Positions 1 through 8,620 of a stretch of DNA of 53,912 bases are shown here, piece by piece. Under the pieces are notes generated by a model. That model did no database searches. It was not told the origin of the DNA and saw nothing but the letters and a program-made list of their open reading frames with translations. The stretch is from assembly GCA_910577095.1 (NCBI GenBank), contig CAJTLY010000012.1:1-53912 (forward strand), read 5' to 3'. Origin of the DNA: an uncultured Alphaproteobacteria bacterium (GTDB lineage Bacteria > Pseudomonadota > Alphaproteobacteria > RF32 > CAG-239). A program made the position numbers and the translations under genes. Position 1 is the stretch's first letter. Every line of letters begins with the position of its first letter.

Positions 1-122
1 GCGCCGCCGGCACAGTCGGGATCGCCGACGAAACAGACCTTGGCCGCAACGTTGCCGGCACTCCAAAGGCAGCCGCATGCCAACAGCATACATACTGCTA
101 AAGTTCTGCCCAATATTTTCAT
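1..122 (-). CDS. Partial small secreted protein, N-terminus only
   Basis: Only the first 40 codons lie in the window; the gene runs off the left edge. Translation starts MKILGRTLAVCMLLACGCLW and has the basic-hydrophobic-small pattern of a Sec signal peptide, with Ala-Gly-Asn-Val-Ala-Ala as a likely cleavage zone. The Ala-Cys-Gly-Cys stretch could also be read as a lipobox. A GGGGAA ribosome site lies 5-6 bases before the ATG. A sigma-70-like promoter lies upstream at 169-197. No family can be assigned from so short a piece. Confidence 0.6.
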   Translation of the reverse strand, partial: MKILGRTLAVCMLLACGCLWSAGNVAAKVCFVGDPDCAGG

Positions 123-168
123 AATCATTCCCCTTTATTAAAATTGTTAGGTTCAGGTGATTGAAAAT

Positions 169-197
169 ATTGTACGTTAAAATGCAAGGAAAAGCAA
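169..197 (-). promoter_or_regulatory. Sigma-70-like promoter of the partial secreted-protein gene
   Basis: Read on the minus strand, TTGCTT (192-197) is separated by exactly 17 bases from TACAAT (169-174). The -10 region lies inside a 15-base word, TGTACGTTAAAATGC (171-185), that recurs at 53895-53909 at the other end of the window. Confidence 0.55.
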
Positions 198-234
198 GAC
201 CAAAAATCAAGCCTTAGCGAAGAAATTTTGTGCA

Positions 235-258
235 GCAAAAAAACGTACCTTTTTTTGC
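235..258 (-). terminator. Likely terminator of the tgt/LOG/ABC/SpmAB run
   Basis: GC-A7 and T7-GC form a perfect 9-bp stem around a 6-base loop, downstream of the SpmA-SpmB gene on the minus strand. The stem is A/T-only apart from its base, so it is weaker than a classical GC-rich terminator. Confidence 0.45.
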
Positions 259-277
259 AATAGTCTGTTTTGCCATA

Positions 278-300
278 TAAACGTTGTCTCACAACGTTTA
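278..300. repeat. Perfect 10-bp palindrome with 3-base spacer
   Basis: TAAACGTTGT (278-287), CTC, ACAACGTTTA (291-300). There is no T-run on either side, so it is not an obvious terminator. It resembles a repressor operator or a 3'-UTR hairpin. Confidence 0.5.
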
Positions 301-329
301 CAGCCTAAAACAAGTTGTTACGCCCCGTC

Positions 330-1565
330 TTAAACGTGCGTCGTATAAAAAAAGTAGCTGAGCATAATTGCAGCAACGATTCCGGCCAGATCGGCCAGCA
401 ACGCGCAAGGAAGAGCCGCCCCGGTCTTAGAAATTTTTACCGCGCCGAAATAAACCGCCAAAACATAAAAAGTCGTTTCCGTAGACCCCTGCACAACCGA
501 AGCGACAAATCCCGGGAAACTGTCGGCACCATAGTTTTGCAGCGTTTCGATCATCAAAGCGCGCGCTCCGCTTCCGGAAAGCGGTTTCATCAAAGCCGTC
601 GGCAAGGCCGGAATAAATTCAGTATCTATTTTGGCGAAAGCAAACAGATTTTGCAGACCGTCCAACAGCAGGCCAAACATTCCCGACGCCCGAAAAACGG
701 CAATGGCAACCAGCATCGCCACCAGATACGGAATAATGGTCACCGCAATTTTAAATCCTTCTTTGGCACCTTCGATAAAAACTTCGTAAACGTCAATTTT
801 TTTCCGCAAGCCCCACGAAATAAACCAAACGATGATCAAAATCAGAAGAAAATTTCCCGCCGCGGCCGAAACCTCAGTCCGGGCCTCTATCGGAAGCCGC
901 AAAAAAGCCCAGGCAACCGCGGCAACCAAACCGGCTAAAAACAACATCCAGCTTAAAACGACCCGATTGAACACATTCAGCTTCTGAACCCAGGCCACGG
1001 ACAAAAAGCCGACTAAAGTCGAAACCGAGGTGGCCAACAAAATCGGAATAAAAACCGCCGCCGGACTGCTGCTGCCAAGCTCTGAACGATACATCAGAAT
1101 CGTCATCGGAATCAGAGTCACCGCCGAAGAATTGATCACCATAAACAAAATCTGGGCATCAGACGCACGATCTTTGTGCGGATTGACCTCCTGTAGCTGC
1201 TCCATTGCCTTTAACCCGGCCGGGGTCGCGGCATTGTCCAGTCCCAAAACGTTGGCGGCAATATTCATAACCATCGAACCGATGGCCGGAGAATCGGGCG
1301 GAACACCTGGCATAATCCGTACGAACAACGGTTTCAGCATGCGGGCCAGCATCTCTGTAATTCCGGATTTTTCGGCAATTTTCAGCAGTCCCAGCCACAG
1401 GCACAACACCCCGGTCAGATTGAGGGCAATCGTAAACGAGGCTTTGGCCGACGAGAACAACGCTGCCGCCATCTCATTCCATACCGTCAGCACACCGCCG
1501 GCACTCTGCCACAAAGCGGCAGCAAAGGCGGATAAAAAGAAAAACGACCAGACGGCTTTCAGCAT
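330..1565 (-). CDS. SpmA-SpmB fused nucleoside-recognition-domain membrane protein
   Basis: 411-aa integral membrane protein. The N-terminal half carries the SpmA-type signature GLDNAATPAG near residue 110. The C-terminal half carries SpmB-type signatures SGSGARALMIE near residue 330 and GSTETTFYVLAVYFG near residue 362. In Bacillus spmA and spmB are separate genes tied to spore-core dehydration. In many Gram-negatives they are fused, and the role there is unknown; a transport function is only assumed from the Gate domain. GGAGG sits 7 bases before the start. The gene follows the ABC exporter by 2 bases, so it is surely co-transcribed and is last in a four-gene run. Family assignment is strong; function is open. 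Confidence 0.88.
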   Translation of the reverse strand: MLKAVWSFFFLSAFAAALWQSAGGVLTVWNEMAAALFSSAKASFTIALNLTGVLCLWLGLLKIAEKSGITEMLARMLKPLFVRIMPGVPPDSPAIGSMVMNIAANVLGLDNAATPAGLKAMEQLQEVNPHKDRASDAQILFMVINSSAVTLIPMTILMYRSELGSSSPAAVFIPILLATSVSTLVGFLSVAWVQKLNVFNRVVLSWMLFLAGLVAAVAWAFLRLPIEARTEVSAAAGNFLLILIIVWFISWGLRKKIDVYEVFIEGAKEGFKIAVTIIPYLVAMLVAIAVFRASGMFGLLLDGLQNLFAFAKIDTEFIPALPTALMKPLSGSGARALMIETLQNYGADSFPGFVASVVQGSTETTFYVLAVYFGAVKISKTGAALPCALLADLAGIVAAIMLSYFFYTTHV

Positions 1566-1567
1566 TT

Positions 1568-3340
1568 TCAGTCCTCCGCTTCAATAAAACCGGAAGACTG
1601 CATCGCATAAAAGCCCCAATAGGCACCTTTGCGGCGAATCAATGCCGGATGCGAGCCGCTTTCAACGATTTTACCTTTGTCCATCACCACAATCCGGTCC
1701 ATTTCCTTGAGGGTTGACAAACGGTGAGCAATTGCAATCACCGTTTTGCCGGCCATTAGTTGTTTCAGCGACTCTTGAATATAACGTTCGCTTTCGCTGT
1801 CCAAAGCCGACGTCGCTTCATCCAAAATCAAAATCGGCGCGTTTTTCAGGATGGCACGGGCAATCGCGACTCGTTGGCGCTCTCCGCCCGAAAGCATGAC
1901 GCCGCGTTCGCCGACCTTGGTTTGGTAGCCTTCCGGCAGTTTGACGATAAAATCATGAATATATGCCTGCCGCGCCGCTTCAAACACTTCTTCATCGGCG
2001 GCCTGAGGACGGCCGTAACGGATATTTTCGATAATGCTGCGGTTAAATAAGCTCGGATCCTGCGGAATCAGCGCAATCTGACGACGAAGACTGTCCTGAG
2101 TGACCCGGGTAATATCCTGACCGTCAATCGTAATTATGCCGCCCTGAAGATCGTAATAGCGGGACAAAAGCTTTATCAGGCTTGATTTTCCCGAACCTGA
2201 TCGCCCCACCAGACCGACCTTCTCGCCGCCGCCGATTTGCAGATTGAAGTCTTCAAACAAAAAGCGTGCTCCTTTATAACGATACTGAATATTGCGAAAC
2301 TCTATCGCCGCACCGGAAATCCTGAGCTTGGCCGCACCGGGAGCATCGCGGACGTCACAGGGCTTCGACAACAAATTCAAACCGTCGCGGATGCTGCCGT
2401 AAATTTTGAAAAACTGCATAAAATTCATCGAAAGCATACTGAAAGTATTGCTCAAAATCGCAATTAGCGACTGTAACAAAACAAAATCGGCAATGTTGAT
2501 TTTGCCGACATACCAGTACCATACCGGCAACGCGTAAAACAGCACCTGTACCAGCGCGCGAAACAGGTTCTGCCAGATAAAAATCTGTCCGAATTTGCGA
2601 GTCTCGGCGCGATCGGCAGCCGCCGCCGTTTTCATATATTTGAAATAGTGTTTTTTCTCATATTTATAACGGCTGAAATTTTTAACCAAACCGGCGTTGG
2701 TGATGCTGTCAACCAACACGCCGTTTGCTTCCGACATGGTGCGGGCACGCCGTTCGGAAACCGGAACCATACCGCGACTCAGGCGATAAATCACATAAAT
2801 CACCAACAAATTCAGCATCAACAAAATCAATGCCAGAAGCAGGTTAATGTCCGCAACAAATCCGATGGTAATCAGCATGGCCACCAGCGGAGTCAAAAAA
2901 CCCCACACCAGATTATAGTAAATCGGATAAATGCTGTCGATAATCGTTTTGGTCTTGCCGGAAATGTTACCGGCCATTTCTTCGGCAAAAAAAGCCGTGG
3001 AATGCTGATGAGCATAGTCAAACAGATCTTTGGCCACATTTGCCACACATGAAGGCATGAACCGCGCTTCCAAAAAAGCGATAAAGTTCTGGGCCAGGCT
3101 TTTTGCCAGCAGCAAGACCGAGGCAATCACCACCAACACCAACGCCCGGTGCAACATTTGTTCACGACTGCCCTCACCGGCAATAACTTCTACAATTTGC
3201 GCCGCATAATACAGAGACAGCCGGACCAGAAACTCCCCCGAGACAATAGCGCCGAGAGTCGAAAAAAACAAAATCTTCTGCCGGGAAAAATAGTGCCATA
3301 AAAACTTCCACACCGACGAAGGTATCGTCTTTATTTCCAT
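1568..3340 (-). CDS. ABC exporter, fused permease and ATPase (MsbA/MDR type)
   Basis: 590 aa, the usual length of a half-transporter of the type-IV exporter class. An N-terminal six-helix domain (about residues 20-320) precedes an ATPase domain. That domain has Walker A GRSGSGKSS near residue 380, the signature LSGGERQRVAIARAIL near 483, Walker B ILILDEATSALD near 503 and the switch IAHRLSTL near 537. It should work as a homodimer exporting a lipid, drug or peptide; the substrate cannot be read from the sequence. An AGGAAG site precedes the start, and the first bases overlap the end of the LOG-family gene by 10 nt, implying translational coupling. Confidence 0.9.
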   Translation of the reverse strand: MEIKTIPSSVWKFLWHYFSRQKILFFSTLGAIVSGEFLVRLSLYYAAQIVEVIAGEGSREQMLHRALVLVVIASVLLLAKSLAQNFIAFLEARFMPSCVANVAKDLFDYAHQHSTAFFAEEMAGNISGKTKTIIDSIYPIYYNLVWGFLTPLVAMLITIGFVADINLLLALILLMLNLLVIYVIYRLSRGMVPVSERRARTMSEANGVLVDSITNAGLVKNFSRYKYEKKHYFKYMKTAAAADRAETRKFGQIFIWQNLFRALVQVLFYALPVWYWYVGKINIADFVLLQSLIAILSNTFSMLSMNFMQFFKIYGSIRDGLNLLSKPCDVRDAPGAAKLRISGAAIEFRNIQYRYKGARFLFEDFNLQIGGGEKVGLVGRSGSGKSSLIKLLSRYYDLQGGIITIDGQDITRVTQDSLRRQIALIPQDPSLFNRSIIENIRYGRPQAADEEVFEAARQAYIHDFIVKLPEGYQTKVGERGVMLSGGERQRVAIARAILKNAPILILDEATSALDSESERYIQESLKQLMAGKTVIAIAHRLSTLKEMDRIVVMDKGKIVESGSHPALIRRKGAYWGFYAMQSSGFIEAED

Positions 3341-4251
3341 TTTTTCTTCCTTTGTTTGAGCCGAGTCAGCTTATCACTGACAATTGCCGTATCGCGGCCG
3401 GTTTTAGCCAGCCGATCGTACATGCGCTCAATTTCTTTTTCCAGATAAGCCTGTTCAACTTCGCTTTCCAACACCTGTCTTTGTTCTTCGCTGCCGTCCG
3501 ACTTGACTTTTTCCATTGCCGTCATAATGTCTTCGACATGGACGCTGCTGTCGGTTTTTTTCTTGAGGAAATACGGCAGTTCATAAGCCAGCTGTCGGGC
3601 GGCGGCATAAGCTTCTTCCGAATTTGCGCAATTGTTATAGCGCAGCCGCAGCAGACGAAAAGCGGTTTCCAGCTCTTCGCTGTCGTCAACGACGATGAAC
3701 GGTACCGGCGCGGCAAAACCGCTTGCCGCCAAAACTTTCAGATATTCGAGAATATGATAGAAAAAGCCGTTGATATTATAGATGATGAACGGCTTGGTTT
3801 TCAAAAAGCCGTCCTGCATTGCCACACAATCATAGGCCAGTTCATCCAAGGTACCGACGCCCCCGGGGGCAAACACGACGATATCCGCTTCCAACAGTTT
3901 GATCTTACGATTTTCCAGCGTATCTTCCAACACCACTTCGCTGATCTGTTGCAAAATATCGTCTTTTTCGTACAGTTCGTAATATTCACGGGTGGTCACG
4001 CCGACAATCGGCGTTACGTCGTTATAATATTTGTCTTCGCGTTCTTTCCAATTATCGAGCACGCCGCGAGCCACCGCTCCCATCACGCCCGAGTTTGAGA
4101 AGCCGTAGTCAAGACGAAAACCCATTTTGGCAATTTTGGCGCCCATTTTATAACATTCTTCGACATAGGCCGGATCTTTGCCGTCACAATGGCCGCCGGA
4201 AACGCAGACCCGCAGGTTTTTGGATGGAATGCAATGTTGATTTTCTGTCAT
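3331..4251 (-). CDS. LOG-family protein (TIGR00730), possible nucleotide phosphoribohydrolase
   Basis: 306-aa Rossmann-fold protein. It begins with the LRVCVSGG segment and has the family hallmark PGGVGTLDEL near residue 130. Members studied in plants and bacteria cleave cytokinin riboside or other nucleoside 5'-monophosphates into base and ribose phosphate, but many bacterial copies are uncharacterised. This one is longer than the common ~190-aa form, with an extra charged, helical C-terminal region (about 210-306) ending in a lysine-rich tail. I chose the ATG at 4251 over a TTG six bases earlier because GGAG is correctly spaced to it. It starts 2 bases after the tgt stop. Confidence 0.82.
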   Translation of the reverse strand: MTENQHCIPSKNLRVCVSGGHCDGKDPAYVEECYKMGAKIAKMGFRLDYGFSNSGVMGAVARGVLDNWKEREDKYYNDVTPIVGVTTREYYELYEKDDILQQISEVVLEDTLENRKIKLLEADIVVFAPGGVGTLDELAYDCVAMQDGFLKTKPFIIYNINGFFYHILEYLKVLAASGFAAPVPFIVVDDSEELETAFRLLRLRYNNCANSEEAYAAARQLAYELPYFLKKKTDSSVHVEDIMTAMEKVKSDGSEEQRQVLESEVEQAYLEKEIERMYDRLAKTGRDTAIVSDKLTRLKQRKKKWK

Positions 4252-4253
4252 TT

Positions 4254-5378
4254 TCAAATCTCCTCAATATCACCGCGAGCCTGATCGGCATAAAAATCGG
4301 CGGCAAACGCGTCCAAAGCATTATTTTCGATCGCGGTGCGCAAACCGGCAGTCAATCGTTGATAGTAACGAATATTATGCCATGTCAGCAGCATAACCGC
4401 CAATATCTCGTTAGCTTTTTGCAAATGATGCAGATAAGCGCGGGTATAATGAGTACACAGAGGGCAGTCGCAGCCTTCTTCCAGGGGCCGCGGATCTTCG
4501 CGGTGGCGTGCATTGCGGATATTAACGGTGCCGAAACGGGTAAACGCCTGAGCCGTTCGTCCCGAACGGGTCGGCATCACGCAATCGAACATGTCCACTC
4601 CGCGCAAAACCGCGCCGACGATATCGTCCGGCCGACCGACGCCCATCAGGTAACGGGGTTTGTCATCCGACAGCATTCCCGGCGCATAGTCAAGAACCCT
4701 GAACATCGTTTCCTGTCCTTCGCCGACCGCTAAACCGCCGATGGCATAGCCGTCAAAACCGATCTCTTTCAACTTTTCCGCCGAATACGCGCGCAAATCT
4801 TCATAATCTCCGCCTTGCTGAATACCGAAAATGCCGTAACCGTCACGGTTAATCCAGGCATCACGGCTTCGTTTGGCCCAGCGCATTGACATCTCTACCG
4901 ACTGTTTGACGGTCTCATACGAGGCCGGCAGTTTAACACATTCATCCAAACACATGGTAATATTGGAATCGAGCTTATGTTGGATTTTCATCGACTCTTC
5001 GGGAGAAAGAAAATATTTTTTACCGTCAACATGAGAACTGAACTCCACCCCCTGCTCGTTCAGTTTGCGCAACCCGGTCAGGCTCATTACCTGAAAACCG
5101 CCCGAATCGGTCAAAATCGGCTTGTCCCAATTCATGAAGCGGTGCAGGCCGCCCATTTTTTCGACCAAATCCGCCCCCGGGCGCAACATCAGATGATAGG
5201 TGTTGCCGAGCAGTATTTCCGCACCGGTCGCCGCCACCGATTCCGGCATCATCGCTTTTACGGTCGCACAGGTTCCGACCGGCATAAAGGCCGGGGTATT
5301 GACAATTCCGTGTTTGGTATGCAAGCGGCCGCGGCGGGCTTTGCCGGAACGGCCGAGGATTTCAAATTTCAAACTCAT
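4254..5378 (-). CDS. tgt: tRNA-guanine transglycosylase
   Basis: 374 aa, normal family length. Tgt swaps guanine-34 for preQ1 in tRNAs with GUN anticodons, a step in queuosine synthesis. Visible landmarks are the catalytic ILTDSGGFQVMSL around Asp91, the nucleophile region GVDMFDCVMPTRSGR, and the C-terminal zinc site C-x-C-x2-C followed by a histidine. First gene of the minus-strand run; GGAAG lies in front of the ATG. No queuosine synthesis genes (queA, queC-F) are in the window. Confidence 0.96.
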   Translation of the reverse strand: MSLKFEILGRSGKARRGRLHTKHGIVNTPAFMPVGTCATVKAMMPESVAATGAEILLGNTYHLMLRPGADLVEKMGGLHRFMNWDKPILTDSGGFQVMSLTGLRKLNEQGVEFSSHVDGKKYFLSPEESMKIQHKLDSNITMCLDECVKLPASYETVKQSVEMSMRWAKRSRDAWINRDGYGIFGIQQGGDYEDLRAYSAEKLKEIGFDGYAIGGLAVGEGQETMFRVLDYAPGMLSDDKPRYLMGVGRPDDIVGAVLRGVDMFDCVMPTRSGRTAQAFTRFGTVNIRNARHREDPRPLEEGCDCPLCTHYTRAYLHHLQKANEILAVMLLTWHNIRYYQRLTAGLRTAIENNALDAFAADFYADQARGDIEEI

Positions 5379-5469
5379 TTTTCCAGTCTTCCTTCTCTGT
5401 TTTGGCCCTTATAATGCCGTAAAATATTATCCATAGCAAGAAATTTGATCATCATACCGATAAATTTTA

Positions 5470-5498
5470 TAGACAAAAAAGGCAATAACCTTTATAAT
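5470..5498 (+). promoter_or_regulatory. Sigma-70-like promoter for the 5531 gene
   Basis: TAGACA (5470-5475), 17 bases, perfect TATAAT (5493-5498), ending 32 bases before the ATG. Confidence 0.65.
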
Positions 5499-5530
5499 AA
5501 GCGGCAATAATAATTATTAATTTTTACAAT

Positions 5531-5935
5531 ATGAGAAAAAAAGACAAACGATCTGGATTTACCGTCGCAGCCATCGGCATAATGATCATCGCGTTTTTGG
5601 TCATCTGCCTGTCTCCCCGTTCCGGAAAAAGCACAGAAAGCATCAACCGGCTGTTAATTGAAAGCTGTCAATTGCAACGGGTTGAGAACGCTTCTTTCAA
5701 CCCCGAGGCCCAAGTTATCGTCGTCCTCAAGCACTTTGGAAACAACTATATGGAAAGAAGCCGCTATCATCTGCCGCTGCTGCCTACAATTTCCGCCGCG
5801 CTTGTACAACAACGCCGAATGCTTTCCGTCACGACGACCACCGGCAAACAAGTGGCCTTTGACAAAGCCGGAAACGCCTACGGCGTCGTTACGGCCGAAA
5901 CGGCTGTCGACACTCCGGGCGCATGCGAAAGGTAA
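5531..5935 (+). CDS. Small single-span membrane protein, unknown family
   Basis: 134 aa. Lys/Arg-rich first ten residues, one hydrophobic segment at about 10-28, then a periplasm-sized domain of about 105 residues with two cysteines (CQLQ and near the C-terminus). It has its own good promoter and is closed by a strong hairpin terminator, so it appears to be a monocistronic real gene. I do not recognise the family; there is no catalytic signature. Confidence 0.6.
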   Translation: MRKKDKRSGFTVAAIGIMIIAFLVICLSPRSGKSTESINRLLIESCQLQRVENASFNPEAQVIVVLKHFGNNYMERSRYHLPLLPTISAALVQQRRMLSVTTTTGKQVAFDKAGNAYGVVTAETAVDTPGACER

Positions 5936-5950
5936 AACGTGATCGCCATA

Positions 5951-5990
5951 AAAAAATAAGGTTAGCTTGAAATGCTAACCTTATTTTTTT
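5951..5990. terminator. Bidirectional intrinsic terminator
   Basis: 16-bp stem (5951-5966 with 5974-5989) including GGTTAGC/GCTAACC, a 7-base loop, and A-run and T-run flanks that make it functional for both the 5531 gene (+) and the 6427 gene (-). Confidence 0.85.
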
Positions 5991-6007
5991 GATCAGAACC
6001 GTCAGTT

Positions 6008-6427
6008 CTAAAAACAGACGTTGCCATTGTTCAGACGCGAGAGGTCTTTGACAATCTCGGCGAGTTTCCACAGCGAATAAACGCTCAGAACCCCGATTGA
6101 CAACCATGCCGCCTGAAGAAAAGCGCAGAACGTAAACAAAACGACAAACAGCGCTTCGCCGCCGTATACACACCAATTGCAGCCGTTGGACGGATAAAAG
6201 CTTTCCATCGCCTTACGACGCAGGGGACGCAACACAAATCCGTAAAGTGCCGTTAAGGTCGCCAGTACGAAAAAACCGTAATCGGCCAGCCACAAGGCAC
6301 GACCGGAAAACGGAACATCTCCCCATTCGGTCACGGTTAACACGCTGATTACAAATGCCGCCACCATACCGATGCTTTCTGCTCCGAGGAGAAGACAGGC
6401 GGCTGTTTTTGCTGTTTCTTGCTTCAT
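6008..6427 (-). CDS. Small polytopic membrane protein, unknown family
   Basis: 139 aa with about four hydrophobic segments (roughly residues 8-30, 45-65, 85-105, 107-125). A GCNWC motif (C-x2-C) lies at the start of the third segment, near residue 84. No family recognised. It shares the terminator at 5951-5990 with the convergent gene. It could be a member of a lineage-specific inner-membrane family. Confidence 0.55.
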   Translation of the reverse strand: MKQETAKTAACLLLGAESIGMVAAFVISVLTVTEWGDVPFSGRALWLADYGFFVLATLTALYGFVLRPLRRKAMESFYPSNGCNWCVYGGEALFVVLFTFCAFLQAAWLSIGVLSVYSLWKLAEIVKDLSRLNNGNVCF

Positions 6428-6509
6428 ATGTTAAGAAATTTATAAATAATAATCATTATGCCGTTAAGTATAAGCTGTCTCCGTTTTTTTGTCAACCTCG
6501 GCAGGATCG

Positions 6510-7217
6510 CTATTTTTCAGCTTCGTTATCCTCGGCATGACCGGTATCAATCGCATAGCCGGTTGCCCGTACGGTACGGATATAATCGGGGCCGAATTCG
6601 TTCAACGACTTGCGCAGCCGGCGGATATGAACATCGACGGTGCGCGATTCGACATAAATGTTGTTACCCCAGACATTCTTAAGCAGAAACTCACGCGAAA
6701 AGACCTTTCCCGGCGTTTCCATCAGCATCCGCAATAACCGGAATTCGGTCGGTCCGAGGTGAATATATTTGTCGCCGCGAAAAACCTTTTTCTCCGACAA
6801 ATCCATGCGGATATCTTCAAACACCAGTTCTTTTTGCGGCAAAAGTTCCGGCGCCCGGCGCAGGTTGGTTTTAACCCGAGCCATCAGTTCCGGCACCGAA
6901 AAAGGTTTGGTGACATAGTCGTCGGCACCGGCCGACAACCCCTTAATCTTGTCTTCTTCTTCCCCTTTGGCCGTCAGCATGATAATCGGGATATCCTTAA
7001 TATCGGGCTTGTTGCGAATCATCTTACAGATATCCACACCCGAAAGTTCGGGCAGCATCCAGTCGAGCAAAATGACAGACGGGCAATATTTTTCGACCGC
7101 CGCCAGAGCTTTGTTGCCTGAAGACTCCCAAATGACTTCATAGCCTTCTTTCTCCAGATTGTATTTCAAAAGCAGAGCCAGAGCCTCTTCGTCTTCAACC
7201 ACCATTACCAAAGCCAT
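6510..7217 (-). CDS. phoB: PhoB-type OmpR-family response regulator
   Basis: 235 aa. Receiver domain with the acidic pair VVEDE at 7-10, phospho-acceptor Asp52 in ILLDWMLP, Thr in IIMLTAK and Lys in DDYVTKPF. The winged-helix DNA-binding domain (about 130-225) has LLRMLMETPGKVFSREFLL and a recognition helix ending SRTVDVHIRRLRK. Best match by eye is PhoB, the phosphate-starvation activator. However, no phoR, pstSCAB or phoU lies alongside, so orthology to PhoB rather than a paralogue is inferred. GGAGA precedes the ATG. It lies 39 bases after rpe and has little room for its own promoter. Confidence 0.85.
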   Translation of the reverse strand: MALVMVVEDEEALALLLKYNLEKEGYEVIWESSGNKALAAVEKYCPSVILLDWMLPELSGVDICKMIRNKPDIKDIPIIMLTAKGEEEDKIKGLSAGADDYVTKPFSVPELMARVKTNLRRAPELLPQKELVFEDIRMDLSEKKVFRGDKYIHLGPTEFRLLRMLMETPGKVFSREFLLKNVWGNNIYVESRTVDVHIRRLRKSLNEFGPDYIRTVRATGYAIDTGHAEDNEAEK

Positions 7218-7256
7218 TTCGGTTCTCCTTCTTATCGGATTGTCATTTATCAGAGT

Positions 7257-7892
7257 TTAGCGTAAAGCCGCAATATTTGCAACATAATTGCCGCCGCGGA
7301 AAACCGCGCTGCCGGCAACCAGCACGTCTGCGCCGGCGTCAATACAACGCGGTGCCGTTTCCGGATTAATTCCGCCGTCAGCTTCAATCAGGATCGGCCG
7401 GCGGCCAATCATTTTCTTAATCCGGCCGATTTTTTCCAGTTGTGTCTCGATAAACGACTGACCGCCGAAACCCGGGTTAACCGTCATCACCAAAATCAGA
7501 TCCAGTTTGTCAAGAACGTATTCCAGCACGGTTTCCGGCGTCGAAGGATTGAGCGAAACCCCTGCTTTTTTGCCCAAACTGCGAATCATTTCCAGTGTGC
7601 GGTCCAAATGCGGACAAACTTCGGCATGAACCGTCAGAATATCGGAACCGGCCTCGGCAAACCGGGGGATCATCCGATCGGGCTCGACAACCATCAGATG
7701 AGTGTCAAAAACCAGACTGCTGCCGTCGCGCAGACTTTTGACCACGGCCGGACCGAAGGTCAGGTTGGGAACATAATGCCCGTCCATGATATCGAGATGA
7801 AGCCAATCGGCGCCGGCGTCTTCGACCGCTGCCGTTTCAAGAGCGAGGCGGCCGAAATCGGCAGCCAATATACTGGGGGCTATTAAAACCAT
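7257..7892 (-). CDS. rpe: Ribulose-phosphate 3-epimerase
   Basis: 211-aa TIM barrel interconverting ribulose-5-phosphate and xylulose-5-phosphate. Diagnostic segments are IAPSILAADF at the N-terminus, HLDIMDGHYVPN (metal-binding His and Asp), TVNPGFGGQSF and EADGGI. An in-frame ATG exists 24 bases upstream, but the one at 7892 has a perfect GGAGG 6 bases away and gives the family-typical N-terminus, so I use it. With tkt and fba in this window it covers the non-oxidative pentose phosphate route. Confidence 0.95.
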   Translation of the reverse strand: MVLIAPSILAADFGRLALETAAVEDAGADWLHLDIMDGHYVPNLTFGPAVVKSLRDGSSLVFDTHLMVVEPDRMIPRFAEAGSDILTVHAEVCPHLDRTLEMIRSLGKKAGVSLNPSTPETVLEYVLDKLDLILVMTVNPGFGGQSFIETQLEKIGRIKKMIGRRPILIEADGGINPETAPRCIDAGADVLVAGSAVFRGGNYVANIAALR

Positions 7893-7945
7893 GTTTCCTC
7901 CGCAAATATTCAACATCTTTATAAACTTATTATAAGAACGATAGG

Positions 7946-7973
7946 TTGATTTTTCTTTAACAGTAATTATCTA
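7946..7973 (+). promoter_or_regulatory. Probable promoter of the ferritin-like gene
   Basis: TTGATT (7946-7951), 16 bases, TATCTA (7968-7973), about 44 bases before the ATG. Moderate match to consensus. Confidence 0.4.
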
Positions 7974-8016
7974 GCTCAGAGTATTTAACCACTCTTAAAT
8001 CAAAAGGAGAAAAACA

Positions 8017-8544
8017 ATGGGTGAAATGGCAAAAAAAATCAGCAGCGTCGACCATGCCGAACTGTTAAATCTTTTAAACGTTGCCTATGCGGAAGAATGG
8101 CTGGCCTATTATCAGTACTGGGTTGGGGCCCAGGTGATTGAAGGACCGATGCGTCGCGCCATTCAAAAAGAATTTATGAAACACGCCGGCGAAGAGCTGG
8201 AACACGCCGGCTGGCTGGCAACCCGGATCATTCAACTGGGCGGCACCCCGGTTCTCAGTCCCGGAGACTGGGAAAAAGTTGCCGTTTGCCGCTATATTTC
8301 GCCGGAAAATCCTTTTGACGTCGAACTCCTCAAACAAAATCTCGCTTCCGAACGCTGCGCCGTCAAGCGTTATCAGGAGATATGCGATCTTTGCTGGGGC
8401 AAAGATTACGAAACTTTTTCGATCTCCCGCAAAATTCTTCATCAGGAACTCGACCATGAACAAGACTGGGAAGATTATCTGAAAGACATCAACGGCGGCG
8501 CCAAATATGCCAAAGAACAGCAACCCGGAAACAATGCCGAATAA
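8017..8544 (+). CDS. Ferritin-like (DPS/bacterioferritin-type) protein
   Basis: 175-aa four-helix protein. Metal ligands expected of the ferritin fold can be placed: Glu in YAEEWLAYYQ (helix 1), Glu and His in HAGEELEHAGW (helix 2), Glu in SERCAVKRYQE (helix 3), and Glu/His in HQELDHEQDWE (helix 4). The two E-x2-H-type sites suggest a di-iron centre for iron storage or peroxide removal. It is longer than classical Dps and lacks its N-terminal pattern; it could be a DPS-like archaeal/bacterial (DPSL) relative. Strong GGAGA site. In a low-oxygen lineage it would fit with the rubredoxin pair near 50 kb. Confidence 0.8.
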   Translation: MGEMAKKISSVDHAELLNLLNVAYAEEWLAYYQYWVGAQVIEGPMRRAIQKEFMKHAGEELEHAGWLATRIIQLGGTPVLSPGDWEKVAVCRYISPENPFDVELLKQNLASERCAVKRYQEICDLCWGKDYETFSISRKILHQELDHEQDWEDYLKDINGGAKYAKEQQPGNNAE

Positions 8545-8585
8545 GAAGATTTTTTTCTTTTATCGGCAATCTCTCGATTTATTAT

Positions 8586-8614
8586 TTGACAAATAAAACA
8601 AAAAAAGTCAAAAT
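8586..8614 (+). promoter_or_regulatory. Promoter of candidate small RNA 1
   Basis: Perfect TTGACA (8586-8591), 17 bases, CAAAAT (8609-8614). No open frame follows on this strand before the terminator. Confidence 0.5.
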
Positions 8615-8620
8615 AAGACA

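Noticed and set aside
330..1565. Concentrative nucleoside transporter
   Set aside because: The Gate-type helices are shared, but the GLDNAATPAG and GSTETTFYVLAVYFG signatures are those of SpmA and SpmB.
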